Below are positions 1 through 7,983 of a DNA stretch of 41,648 nt, in pieces (position 1 is the stretch's first letter; each line of letters opens with the position of its first letter). The notes under the pieces are model-generated. The model was given only the letters and a program-made list of their open reading frames with translations, had not been told where the DNA came from and searched no databases. This DNA is from a virus, in the IMG/VR virus record IMGVR_UViG_3300002223_000008, positions 18,078-59,725 of that record; one strand, given 5' to 3'. The position numbers were made by a program, and so were the translations under genes.

Positions 1-119
1 CCCGCCAGTCGCACGTCGTAGAGGGGCGTGGCGCCGTCTCCCGCACTCCCAGCCGTCGTGTTCGCGGCGAACCAGAAGTAGACCGTCCCTCCGACCGCGA
101 CTTCCTTGGGGGCGCTCAT
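1..119 (-). CDS. Partial gene, N-terminus only, unknown (virion-type)
   Basis: An ATG at 119 opens a frame that runs off the left edge of the window after 39 codons. It overlaps the stop of the beta-helix gene by four bases (ATGA), the coupling used throughout this operon. The visible N-terminus is short and rich in Ala, Gly and Thr (MSAPKEVAVGGTVYFWFAAN...). Position after a beta-helix protein suggests a tail, fibre or virion accessory protein, but this is inference from context only. I do not recognise the family. Confidence 0.6.
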   Translation of the reverse strand, partial: MSAPKEVAVGGTVYFWFAANTTAGSAGDGATPLYDVRLA

Positions 120-1549
120 AGGGTGGCTCCTCGGAACTCAGGCCGAGCACTCGACAACTCATTGCTGTAGGCGCCGCCGGGGACAAGAGATTGTCGAGGA
201 CTTGAATTCGCACCACTGATACTCAATTTCGGGCAGGCATACACGGTGTACGACGCCTTCGCCAGCCCCACTCGGCACCGGTAGTACCCCTTCTCCTGCG
301 GCGTCTGCGTCGTCACGAGCTTCTGCCTATTCGGATTGGTCAAGCCGGTCGTCGTCCACGTCTCGGTGCTCGCCGCCTGATCCGCTGGCGTGGCGAGGAT
401 GTCCGCCGCCCTGTCATTGGCAAAGAGGCTCAGCGGGAAGCCGCTCGTCCCGAGGTACTCGGTTTCCAACCACACCTCGTCGTCCTGGAGATTCGTCACG
501 CTGTCGTGGAGGATCTCGCAGGTCACGGTCTGGCTACTCCCAACCGCCTCGTTCCAGATCACCATCTCCGGGCCACACAGCGGCGCGTAGAACTTGCTGT
601 TGGCGCTGCTGACGTGCTTGTGGCTGAGGCCGGTAGTTCCGTCGGATGCTCCACTAGTGCGGATCAGCGTGGTCTCAGAATAGGAGTCACCTTCGTACTG
701 GTGGCGCTGCATCCGGTAATTCGTGTCGCCGGAGTCGCAGTTGTCCAGAAGGATTGAACCGCCTGGGCCGGGCACGGCTCCACTGACCAGCGAGACAGAG
801 GCGCCAAGTTTACATTGCAAGAACGAGATGAGTGCGGTCATCTGCATAGCGGCGGGATTTACCAGATTCTTGCCAGACCCTGACGCACTTAAATCGACGC
901 CCACGACTCGAACAATTCCGCCGAGATCGCTACCGAAGAGCGACGTAGGAATTGACCCCGTGCCATCCAGGGACCCACCCCGCCAAGAGAAGCTGACGCG
1001 AGTGGCCGAAATCACCTGACCAACTGCGGCAAACTTGACTGTACAGTTAATCCAGTTAATCGTGTGAAGGGTGAGTGTCCCTGCCGCTGTGCCATAGAGA
1101 AGAAGCTTTGCCCCGCTTGCGGTTGTGGCGACCACGAACTTGCAGGAGTCGTATGTCTGTACCTCGTTCGCGGCACTATTCCCGGTCAAGACGAGATCGG
1201 TGGTGTTTATAGTGCCCTCTGTGAACGTGATCCCGTAGCAAATCAGAGAGCCCTTGATGGTCATGCTGAAAGCACCCGTCACCGTCACCGTCGCCGTCGT
1301 CGCCAGCGCGGTTGGGGGCTCCGCTGCGTCGTTGCCACAAAGGATTTCGACGGGTGCTGCCGCCGTCCCTGCGGAGGTCAACGTCATTGCTGACGCTTGC
1401 GTTTCTGCGTGGGCCTGGCTGACCCAGATCCGCTCCCCTGCGGCCGCGACCGCAAGCGCGCCAGCGAGTGTCGCTTTCGCAAGTGCCCATGTCAAACCAG
1501 AATCGGCGTCGCTTCCATCCGTTGATCGGACGTAGTATGGGCCGGCCAT
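116..1549 (-). CDS. Beta-helix (pectate-lyase-like) virion protein, tail-spike/fibre candidate
   Basis: A 477-residue protein. Residues 4-50 (YYVRSTDGSDADSG, then ATLAGALAVAAAGERIWVSQ) match the usual opening of right-handed parallel beta-helix proteins, in which a 'gene of many parts per rung' list follows a 'time/place' strand. After it come repeated short Val/Thr/Ser-rich strands to about residue 280, then a less repetitive C-terminal half with GTSGFPLSLF. Phage proteins of this architecture usually act as tail spikes or fibres that bind or cut surface glycans. No catalytic residues could be assigned. It lies 1 base after the previous gene and overlaps the next by ATGA. Its GC content is clearly higher than that of the genes to the right. 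Confidence 0.6.
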   Translation of the reverse strand: MAGPYYVRSTDGSDADSGLTWALAKATLAGALAVAAAGERIWVSQAHAETQASAMTLTSAGTAAAPVEILCGNDAAEPPTALATTATVTVTGAFSMTIKGSLICYGITFTEGTINTTDLVLTGNSAANEVQTYDSCKFVVATTASGAKLLLYGTAAGTLTLHTINWINCTVKFAAVGQVISATRVSFSWRGGSLDGTGSIPTSLFGSDLGGIVRVVGVDLSASGSGKNLVNPAAMQMTALISFLQCKLGASVSLVSGAVPGPGGSILLDNCDSGDTNYRMQRHQYEGDSYSETTLIRTSGASDGTTGLSHKHVSSANSKFYAPLCGPEMVIWNEAVGSSQTVTCEILHDSVTNLQDDEVWLETEYLGTSGFPLSLFANDRAADILATPADQAASTETWTTTGLTNPNRQKLVTTQTPQEKGYYRCRVGLAKASYTVYACPKLSISGANSSPRQSLVPGGAYSNELSSARPEFRGATL

Positions 1550-1550
1550 G

Positions 1551-1784
1551 CTACTCGCCCACCGTCGCGCGGATGCGGTTCACGGTCGTCATCATATCGT
1601 CCAGCCGAGCGCGGAGCGCCGCCGTCTGGGCATCCGTCAAGCCGAAGAGGGCCTTGAGTTGCGCGTCCGTCAGCACCGCGAAGAAGCGAGCGATCTGGAG
1701 GGCCTCCAAGCGGGAGGCGTCCCGGAACCGCTCTCGGAGGCGCTGGGCCAGTTGCCCACGCGTCGAGTGGTTAAAGGTCGGCAC
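1551..1784 (-). CDS. Small helical protein, unknown
   Basis: A protein of about 77 residues, almost entirely helix-forming: TRGQLAQRLRERFRDASRLEALQIARFF, then a repeated LTDAQ element (VLTDAQLKALFGLTDAQTAALRARL). The frame opens further upstream, but that extension would overlap the neighbouring gene by 100 bases. A GTG at 1784, or a TTG at 1790, lies 10 or 4 bases after AGGGA and gives the usual short overlap with the upstream stop at 1771. The role is unknown; a chaperone or assembly role in the tail region is only a guess from position. Confidence 0.5.
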   Translation of the reverse strand: MPTFNHSTRGQLAQRLRERFRDASRLEALQIARFFAVLTDAQLKALFGLTDAQTAALRARLDDMMTTVNRIRATVGE

Positions 1785-2112
1785 GGTCAACTGGTCCCTG
1801 CCCCGCGAGTCGCCGAGCCTTGCGCTCGTGATATGCCTCGTAGGCGGTGCCGACGAGCCCCGCGAGTCCAAGCTGAACGGCGCTACAGTGGGTCTCGCAC
1901 AGCTCCCGCTCTGACTCTGTCATCGTGGCGATTCCCCATTTCGCGTCCGCGTCACGGAGTTTGGCTTGCCATGCGTTCGGAGACGCCGTACAGCCGCGGC
2001 GATGCCACCGCCCGTCCACGCGGAGTTCGCCGAAGCTGACGAGCGCGCTCGACAGGCGCAGCATGCGGCTGAACACGGCGTCGTACTCATCCCAGGTCGG
2101 TTGTATTGTCAT
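1771..2112 (-). CDS. Small hypothetical phage protein
   Basis: A 113-residue soluble protein (MTIQPTWDEYDAVFSRMLRL at the start). It is rich in Arg and Ala with two Cys in the central helix (CETHCS) and a basic tail, and has no recognised domain. The start overlaps the upstream stop by ATGA and the downstream gene begins within its last codons, so it is embedded in the operon. GC-rich codon use matches its left-hand neighbours and differs from genes right of 2.5 kb. Confidence 0.55.
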   Translation of the reverse strand: MTIQPTWDEYDAVFSRMLRLSSALVSFGELRVDGRWHRRGCTASPNAWQAKLRDADAKWGIATMTESERELCETHCSAVQLGLAGLVGTAYEAYHERKARRLAGQGPVDRADL

Positions 2113-2336
2113 AGCTCTGCTCCCAAGACTTCGGCTTCGTTCGCGGCAATCTCCGCTTCGGTTAGCTGCGCCTCGATTCGGGCGGCAGAGGCCGCGAGAT
2201 CCACCACCTGCCCCGCCTCAGCCATGTAGACGATCTCGTGGACCACGCCCATTTGGTCGATGTGCTGCTCGCGGACCCAGCGGCGCCCGTCGATCTGGCG
2301 GGAATCCTCGGCGATGCGGGAGGAGACGATTGCCAT
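2109..2336 (-). CDS. Small acidic helical protein
   Basis: A 75-residue protein with an N-terminal strand-like part (RWVREQHIDQMGVVHEIVYMA) and an acidic, Ala-rich helix at the C-terminus (ASAARIEAQLTEAEIAANEAEVLGAEL) that could form a coiled coil. Its ATG directly follows a TAG in the micro-ORF region upstream, and its stop overlaps the next start by ATGA. The function is unknown; small proteins like this are common in tail modules. Confidence 0.5.
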   Translation of the reverse strand: MAIVSSRIAEDSRQIDGRRWVREQHIDQMGVVHEIVYMAEAGQVVDLAASAARIEAQLTEAEIAANEAEVLGAEL

Positions 2337-2458
2337 CTACGTCCCCGCCAAAGCGCCGAGCCCGACGCGCGGCATCAGCGCACCGTCGCCAGGAGGAGGG
2401 AGACGTCCACGTTCGACACGCCCGCGCTGGCCAAGAGACCGCGTGGGGAAGGGCACAT
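2337..2458 (-). other. Short gap with two coupled micro-ORFs; composition boundary
   Basis: On the minus strand the coiled-coil gene's TGA overlaps an ATG at 2458 that opens a 27-codon frame ending at 2375. That stop again overlaps an ATG (TGATG) opening a 12-codon frame that ends in TAG at 2337, flush against the ATG of the 75-aa gene. No good ribosome-binding site precedes either. They may be remnants of a truncated gene rather than working genes. GC content rises sharply on the left side of this point. Confidence 0.25.
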
Positions 2459-3075
2459 CAGAGCGCGCCCACCCGGCGACGCATCTCCGCAATTTCAGCC
2501 GCCAGTACATCTCTTGTACTTGTTAATACGGACAATTCCTTCTTAAATGTATCAAACTTTATCTTATGCTCATCAGCAAGTACCCGCACTTTATCCACCG
2601 CTTCCTTCTCTTTATTTTCCAATATAATAATCGCCTGAGTCACACGCTCACGCACCACAGCAATATCACCCTCAGCTTGACGCTGTTCATCCGCAAGTTT
2701 CTGCCCAAACTTCGCAATCTCCGCCGACACTTCCAACTGTTTTGTATTGACCTCTAACGCAAGTGCGTTTTTCTGAGCGATAACATCTTGAGCATACTGC
2801 AACACATCTCTATCCAAATCACCTCTTCTCTGTGTATATTCTGCCTCTAAATTACTCATTCGTGCTTCGTGATCGCGTAACAACTTATCCACACGAGCTT
2901 GTATCGTAGGAATTTCAGCAAGTAGCAATTTCTTTTGTCTATCTGCTTCATTCGCCGCCTGCTGTTTTTCAGCAAAAGATAGCAGTAACGCATCCAATCG
3001 CTCAAATGCCCGAAAATGATTGCGCATCTGCTGAGCTGCATCCAACGCCTCATTCAATGACATCTCATCAGCCAT
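2458..3075 (-). CDS. Coiled-coil protein, tail or virion module
   Basis: A 205-residue protein that is nearly all charged helix with heptad character from about residue 8 to 200. It is rich in Ala, Glu, Lys, Gln and Arg (e.g. RVDKLLRDHEARMSNLEAEY, EVSAEIAKFGQKLADEQRQ). There is no signal peptide or membrane segment. The ATG follows AAGGGGGAGTGTC, a strong ribosome site. It follows three small virion-like genes, so a structural or assembly role is plausible but unproven. The last 20 or so codons run into the GC-rich left arm. Confidence 0.6.
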   Translation of the reverse strand: MADEMSLNEALDAAQQMRNHFRAFERLDALLLSFAEKQQAANEADRQKKLLLAEIPTIQARVDKLLRDHEARMSNLEAEYTQRRGDLDRDVLQYAQDVIAQKNALALEVNTKQLEVSAEIAKFGQKLADEQRQAEGDIAVVRERVTQAIIILENKEKEAVDKVRVLADEHKIKFDTFKKELSVLTSTRDVLAAEIAEMRRRVGAL

Positions 3076-3086
3076 GACACTCCCCC

Positions 3087-3470
3087 TTACGCATTCGCCA
3101 CTGAAATATCATACGCAGTCGGAGTTGATACAAGCATCTTCACCGTCAAGCTTGTCGTCCCGTCAGCTCCACTCGCCAATGGACGAACCACGTAGGTATT
3201 CTCCAGAACCTGTTCAATCTTTGCCACTGTAATTGTCAATGCGTTCCCTTGTGGATCAGCCAACGTCGCATACGTCGGGGCCGAGGAATCATTGCTCCCC
3301 TGAACAGTCACTGTTGCCCCGCCAAATGTCCCGTACACTTGAATAGACTTATCAGCAAACATCGGACAGACAAACGGAGTCCCATCAAGATTTGCTGCAA
3401 CCAGGGGGGTCCACGTCACAACCTTGACACCACCTATTAAGTTTTCAACCGTGTACCCTACGGTAGCCAT
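3087..3470 (-). CDS. Small beta-rich virion-type protein
   Basis: A 127-residue protein of alternating Thr/Val strands (VVTWTPLVAANLDGTPFVCP, SIQVYGTFGGATVTVQGSND) typical of small phage decoration or fibre-tip domains. It starts after a clear purine-rich site (GGGGGGAGCAGGT) just 14 bases past the upstream gene. No enzyme motif is visible. Its neighbours are the two 112-aa paralogues and a coiled-coil gene, so I read it as part of a virion-surface group. The name is inference. Confidence 0.55.
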   Translation of the reverse strand: MATVGYTVENLIGGVKVVTWTPLVAANLDGTPFVCPMFADKSIQVYGTFGGATVTVQGSNDSSAPTYATLADPQGNALTITVAKIEQVLENTYVVRPLASGADGTTSLTVKMLVSTPTAYDISVANA

Positions 3471-3483
3471 ACCTGCTCCCCCC

Positions 3484-3822
3484 TCAATTCAAAAAAGCTT
3501 GGACGAAGACTCCATCGTCACTTCCAGTAGCCCCTTCAGCCGCAGTCGTCGCAAACATCGAACACCGATTCGTAAAATACAACCCAGGCTCGTTAAAATC
3601 AATAAATTGAAACCCAGATGTCGCAGCAACCGGAATAACAAACATTGGACGTGTCGTCCCAATTGTCACAGAAGCGATCGGAGCATCAAACACTTGGATA
3701 AATGCTGCCGCACCAGTCGTATTCACAACAAGAATTTTAGCAATATGGCAAACCCCATTCGATACATTTGCCCCGTTATCGTCTAAGTTCCGCACATGAA
3801 CTGACGTAATTCCCTGTGACAT
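3484..3822 (-). CDS. Small virion-type protein, tandem paralogue B
   Basis: A 112-residue beta-rich protein that aligns end to end, without gaps, with its upstream neighbour. Shared blocks include CHIAKIL, AAAFIQVFD and GFQFIDFNEPGLYFT. The two genes are 8 bases apart, so this is a recent tandem duplication. Such small beta proteins next to fibre genes are often decoration or fibre-associated proteins. No catalytic motif is seen. They directly follow the glycan cassette, which makes them candidate glycosylated virion proteins (inference). Confidence 0.6.
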   Translation of the reverse strand: MSQGITSVHVRNLDDNGANVSNGVCHIAKILVVNTTGAAAFIQVFDAPIASVTIGTTRPMFVIPVAATSGFQFIDFNEPGLYFTNRCSMFATTAAEGATGSDDGVFVQAFLN

Positions 3823-3830
3823 AGCACCCT

Positions 3831-4169
3831 CTAATTCAAAAATGCTTGGAGAAAAACTCCAGCACCACTCCCCGTATTCCCCTCAGCGGTTGTTGTAGAG
3901 AACGCAGAAAAACGAGACGTAAAATACAAACCAGGTTCGTTAAAATCAATGAATTGGAAACCCGTCGTCGCTGCCAAGGCAATCACAAACAATGGGCGAG
4001 TTGTTCCGAGGGTGACACTCGTGGCAGGCGAATCAAACACCTGAATAAATGCAGCAGCAGCTGACGTGTTCAACGCCAGAATCTTCGCAATGTGGCAGAT
4101 ACCGTTTGAGATATTCTGCCCCGTATCATTCAAATTCCGAGCATGCGTACTAGAAATAGCTTGGGACAT
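3831..4169 (-). CDS. Small virion-type protein, tandem paralogue A
   Basis: A 112-residue protein, roughly 70 per cent identical by eye to the next gene downstream and the same length. It starts MSQAISSTHARNLNDTG and contains the same FIDFNEPGLYFT block. Differences are spread along the whole length rather than clustered, so both copies appear to be maintained as functional genes. It has a good ribosome site (GGGGGGAGT) and lies 22 bases after the sugar-epimerase gene. Confidence 0.6.
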   Translation of the reverse strand: MSQAISSTHARNLNDTGQNISNGICHIAKILALNTSAAAAFIQVFDSPATSVTLGTTRPLFVIALAATTGFQFIDFNEPGLYFTSRFSAFSTTTAEGNTGSGAGVFLQAFLN

Positions 4170-4191
4170 ACGACTCCCCCCTCACACTAAT

Positions 4192-5181
4192 CTACTGAGA
4201 TTTGCCCGCAGAGTCAATAGATCCACCCCCAACTTGTTGCTCAATCCACTGATATGTTGGCACAAGTCCATCATACAACTTCGTACTCGGTTCCCAACCA
4301 AGAAGTTTCTGAATTAACGTATTATCACTATTCCGCCCACGCACACCCTGCGGGCGAGCAAGATCATACTGCTTATATATCCGCTTGCCAGCAATTTTAC
4401 ATATCATATCAATTAACTTATTCACCGAAACTACCTCAGTAGACCCAAGATTTAATGGTTGGTGTATATCAGACTGCATAATGCGATAAATCCCCTCTAC
4501 ACAGTCATCAACATAACAATACGATCGCGCCTGTGCGCCATCTCCCCACACCTCAATGGTCCCCCCATCGGGGGCCATAGCGATCTTGCGGCACAGAGCC
4601 GCTGGGGCCTTCTCACGGCCTCCCTGGTAGGTTCCGAGCGTGCCATAAATGTTGTGAAAACGAGCAATACGAGTTGACAGCTTCTTATCTTCCCAATAAT
4701 ACTTACACAGTTCCTCTGCAAACAATTTCTCCCACCCATATGCTGGCTCAGGATTCGCCGGATATGCTTCCCATTCAGCCAACGGTTTTGCTCCAACCCA
4801 CCCCTGCCGTTCAACTGGGTACACGCATGCGCTAGACGAATAAAAGAACCGTCGTACCCCGACATCAGCCGATGCCTCTAGCATATTCGAATCAATCAAC
4901 ACGTTATTGCGAGCAACATCCGCATGCACTGACGTAATATACCCGATCCCGCCCATGTCAGCTGCAAGATGGTACACTTCGTCAATATCTCGTACAGCCT
5001 CATCGCAAGCCGACACCTGACGCAAATCCAATGTCAAGAACTCATGAGCAGCTGATAGCTCATACTCAGGCAACTTCACATCAACACCACGCACATGATA
5101 TCCACCACGAACAAGATATTTCACAAGGTGATGCCCTAGGAATCCGCCCGCACCTGTCACTAACGCATTTATTTTGCTCAT
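4192..5181 (-). CDS. GDP-mannose 3,5-epimerase-like NAD-dependent sugar epimerase
   Basis: A 329-residue extended short-chain dehydrogenase/reductase. It has a Rossmann NAD site at residues 8-17 (VTGAGGFLGHH), SSSACVYP with the catalytic Ser near 114-120, a Tyr-x3-Lys pair in AYGWEKLFAEELCKYY, and RFHNIYGTLGTYQGGREKAP. The ADMGGIGYI, CKYY, HNIYG, GGREKAPAA and GVRGRNSDNTLI blocks are those I know from plant and bacterial GDP-mannose 3,5-epimerases, which turn GDP-D-mannose into GDP-L-galactose or GDP-L-gulose. Length fits the family. It overlaps the dehydrogenase gene start by ATGA and probably supplies an activated sugar to the cassette's glycosyltransferases. The family is quite certain; the exact substrate is less so. 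Confidence 0.8.
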   Translation of the reverse strand: MSKINALVTGAGGFLGHHLVKYLVRGGYHVRGVDVKLPEYELSAAHEFLTLDLRQVSACDEAVRDIDEVYHLAADMGGIGYITSVHADVARNNVLIDSNMLEASADVGVRRFFYSSSACVYPVERQGWVGAKPLAEWEAYPANPEPAYGWEKLFAEELCKYYWEDKKLSTRIARFHNIYGTLGTYQGGREKAPAALCRKIAMAPDGGTIEVWGDGAQARSYCYVDDCVEGIYRIMQSDIHQPLNLGSTEVVSVNKLIDMICKIAGKRIYKQYDLARPQGVRGRNSDNTLIQKLLGWEPSTKLYDGLVPTYQWIEQQVGGGSIDSAGKSQ

Positions 5182-6428
5182 CGCACAACCCCCCCAAGAC
5201 GAAGCACAGGCGCTGTTACTTCAAGCTTCGCCTCACCGTACATCAGATTGTCAAACTCCGGCCACGCCGTCGCAATAATAAACACGTCTGCCTTATCTAA
5301 TACGTCAGAGAGCCCCAGCGGAGTCTCGCACGACACCCCTGACACAATGGAACCGCCCATCGGATCATACCCAAGCACGGGCCATCCGCGACCAATACAT
5401 GCATCGACGATTGCCATGCCCTGAGACAGTGTCGTGTCGGCAGCCCCTGGGTTATACACAAGACCAAGAACTCCAATTACAGGCTTTTTCCGCGCACTAC
5501 TGAGTTTTATATGCGTCTCAATCCAACCCAGCGTCGAAGTAATCACTCGCTGTCTAGACAGTCCATGCCCCAGCTTTGCACTCACAGCCATCGGCGATGA
5601 CCCCAGCGAGCACCACACATCAAGGTCACGAGGCAAGCAAGGTCCCGCTGGACTCCAACCAGGTTTCAAATATGCAGACCCAATACGCGCATCCCCACCT
5701 ACAGCTTCAAGAACCTTCTCAGACGACGCTCCAACGGCACGACACATCTCAGCAATCTCGTTTGCCCAAGCAATACGTGATGACAACGACACATTGATTG
5801 CCAATTTTGCCACCGCAATACTCAGAGGATCACCCACAACTTCACGAACATTCACCTGATGAACACCCGACCAACCCCACAACTCTCTCAGAACCTCCAA
5901 CCCCGCTGACGTATTCATCCCAAAAAGACCCACCGTCGGATACGCCAAATCCTCAATCACATGCCCAAGCCGAATTAACGGCGGGTTATACAGCACTTCA
6001 GGCCCAGTACACACTTTCGTCACCGTACGAGGATCGAGCGTAGACCCAACAATGACCCACCCGGACCACCCAGATATGTTGATCTGATCCAGAACCGATT
6101 TGACATACTCCGCTGAAAGCCCAGAACCACGTTTTGGAGTTGGAACAATGACGTATGCGTACGCTCGATCAGAAACAAGTCCTTTTGATATCCCTGGATG
6201 ATACAACGCCTCATCAAGCGTTCTTACGTATTTGATTGACCCGAGCCATTCAGCAACACCAGGTTCCCAAGGAAGCGGATTTTCCCCTTGAGATAGCCGT
6301 GACAACAACTCTGAATCCACATCATACCCGATCACTTGATGCCCAAGACGAGCAAAATAGCAGGCAGTAGGAAGTCCGACACGCCCTAATCCGATCACAG
6401 CAACATTCACGGTTCGCTGTCCGGCCAT
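5178..6428 (-). CDS. Nucleotide-sugar 6-dehydrogenase-like protein (UDP-Glc/GDP-Man DH family)
   Basis: About 416 residues. It has a Rossmann site in VAVIGLGRVGLPTACYFA near the N-terminus, YVIVPTPKRGSG in the middle, and GPCLPRDLDVW carrying the Cys and Asp expected at the active site of this family (usual form GxCxPKD). C-terminal GVLGLVYNPGAADTTLSQG matches the family's third domain. It would oxidise the C6 hydroxyl of a nucleotide sugar to a uronate with two NAD. ATG 6428 is preferred over 6446 because GGGAGAG lies 5 bases before it and the overlap with the upstream gene is shorter. Several family blocks are degenerate, so substrate and activity are uncertain. Confidence 0.7.
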   Translation of the reverse strand: MAGQRTVNVAVIGLGRVGLPTACYFARLGHQVIGYDVDSELLSRLSQGENPLPWEPGVAEWLGSIKYVRTLDEALYHPGISKGLVSDRAYAYVIVPTPKRGSGLSAEYVKSVLDQINISGWSGWVIVGSTLDPRTVTKVCTGPEVLYNPPLIRLGHVIEDLAYPTVGLFGMNTSAGLEVLRELWGWSGVHQVNVREVVGDPLSIAVAKLAINVSLSSRIAWANEIAEMCRAVGASSEKVLEAVGGDARIGSAYLKPGWSPAGPCLPRDLDVWCSLGSSPMAVSAKLGHGLSRQRVITSTLGWIETHIKLSSARKKPVIGVLGLVYNPGAADTTLSQGMAIVDACIGRGWPVLGYDPMGGSIVSGVSCETPLGLSDVLDKADVFIIATAWPEFDNLMYGEAKLEVTAPVLRLGGVVR

Positions 6429-7477
6429 ATTTCTCTCCCATTCCAATATGTAAAATTGTCAACATCGTTAATTGGAACTGACGCCGTCGTTCTCCATCCG
6501 GTCAACAACTCTGATAACTCATCCATTGACCACGGATTCAATGCTCGAGGGGACCCACCCGCTTGCATCTCTGCCTTCCGACGTTCCACGTACGCCAATC
6601 CATCGGGCCAACTCCAACGTCCCTCCAACCGAATTGGCTTTGACGATCCAAAAGGCAGCGCAGGATCAATCATATGCGGATCGAGATAGCACACCGATAC
6701 CTCAGGAGCCCACCATAATTCAACATGTGCCGCTAACAAACGATATTGTAAGTCAATATCCAGCGGACCCCGCCCCCGTTCCAACCGTTCATCTAACCCG
6801 TTGAGCTCCCACATCACATCACGACACACCGAATCATTCTTAATATGGAGCCACCCATCTCCAAGACCAGACCCACCCGTTCGCCTCAACTCTGTCATGC
6901 GAAGATCCTGATGGCGTACTGGCAATCCCATCAAATGCGGCAGCCACGCAGATTGAAATCTCCCAGCCTTCATTGGGTACATCTCATCCAAAATCTCCCC
7001 GCGTGCCACCGGGCTCTCTTCCGTACATTCGAATCCTGCTTCCCACTTTCGCACCACCGCCTCAAAATCATACGGCTGCTTGAGAACAAGTTCAGGAATC
7101 GGGACAAACCGGTAGCTCCCCGCCACGTACCGCCGCTGCCCGTCCAACGCCTTCAGGTGCCCCTCAATCCATCCTGGCGGGGTATACATCCAATCAGCCA
7201 AGAAGATCACCACACGCCCTCGAGCCAACGCAATTGCAGTATTCCAAGCTGACGCGAAAGACACCCATTTCCCATTCCGCCGATGTTCAGGAACATGAAG
7301 CAACGGCACATCATAACCCCACGCCATCTCCTGTACTTCTTTATGTCTCTTCTCGTACCGACGGTCAACCAAAATAACTTCAAAATCTTTGAACGTCTGA
7401 TCTCTCATCCCAGCCAAAAGAACATCAATTCCGCCCGGCCTGAACACAGTAGACAATACGGACACTTCAGGCGTCAT
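6407..7477 (-). CDS. Family 2 (GT-A) glycosyltransferase
   Basis: About 356 residues. The opening is SVLSTVFRPGGIDVLLAGM, FEVILVDRRYEKRH at the first nucleotide-sugar strand, then WNTAIALARGRVVIFLADWMYTP, where the usual DxD position reads ADW. A later GDGWLHIKNDSV and LDIDLQYRL fit the acceptor half. The start ATG at 7477 overlaps the HNH gene stop by ATGA; a 7-codon longer start is possible. It is clearly paralogous to the 338-aa transferase upstream (shared RPGG-DVLLAG). It should transfer a sugar from a nucleotide donor onto a glycan or protein. The donor is unknown. Confidence 0.7.
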   Translation of the reverse strand: MTPEVSVLSTVFRPGGIDVLLAGMRDQTFKDFEVILVDRRYEKRHKEVQEMAWGYDVPLLHVPEHRRNGKWVSFASAWNTAIALARGRVVIFLADWMYTPPGWIEGHLKALDGQRRYVAGSYRFVPIPELVLKQPYDFEAVVRKWEAGFECTEESPVARGEILDEMYPMKAGRFQSAWLPHLMGLPVRHQDLRMTELRRTGGSGLGDGWLHIKNDSVCRDVMWELNGLDERLERGRGPLDIDLQYRLLAAHVELWWAPEVSVCYLDPHMIDPALPFGSSKPIRLEGRWSWPDGLAYVERRKAEMQAGGSPRALNPWSMDELSELLTGWRTTASVPINDVDNFTYWNGREIWPDSEP

Positions 7478-7983
7478 ACAGACACCAAATACGACCAAGA
7501 TCGTCCCCTACGAACGTCACGAATAGCAGAATCAGACACTCCAAAACGACGACCTAACACTGGTGCAGACTCATTACTCATTCTTATTTCCAAAACACGC
7601 GCTTCTGTCAATTTAGTCCAACCCAACCGCTCACCTCTTCGCCACGAATGGTCAATTAACCCCAAAGCATTTGCATGTTTCATATTTTCGGAGCGAGTAA
7701 CATACTCCAAGTTAGAAACAAAATTGTTAGTTTTAACCCCATCTAAATGGTTAACCTCATACCCATCCGGCCTTGGTCCAATAAACGCTTCTGCAACAAC
7801 TCGATGAACAAGCATCAAATTTGTCACTCCTGGACGTCTAAGGCGAATACATAAGTACCCACCTGGGTGTTTCCACACTCTCATCATATGTACACGCCCT
7901 TTAATTCTGAACACATCCCCCAAATTAGATACCAAATATTGCTGCTCGTAACCAACAACAGGACGCCAATCAAGTTCAAGCAT
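7474..7983 (-). CDS. Free-standing HNH homing endonuclease (NUMOD4 + HNH)
   Basis: 169 residues. Residues 6-26 (WRPVVGYEQQYLVSNLGDVF) are a NUMOD4 DNA-binding motif. Residues 59-104 carry the HNH_3 core: LVHRVVAEAFIG, NHLDGVKTNN, NLEYVTRSENMKHA. A C-terminal helix-turn-helix-like stretch (VLGRRFGVSDSAIRDVRRG) would add specificity. Such enzymes cut a target in an allele that lacks them and spread by repair. It is wedged between the methyltransferase-like gene (8-base overlap) and a glycosyltransferase (ATGA), so it does not appear to break either frame. Confidence 0.85.
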   Translation of the reverse strand: MLELDWRPVVGYEQQYLVSNLGDVFRIKGRVHMMRVWKHPGGYLCIRLRRPGVTNLMLVHRVVAEAFIGPRPDGYEVNHLDGVKTNNFVSNLEYVTRSENMKHANALGLIDHSWRRGERLGWTKLTEARVLEIRMSNESAPVLGRRFGVSDSAIRDVRRGRSWSYLVSV

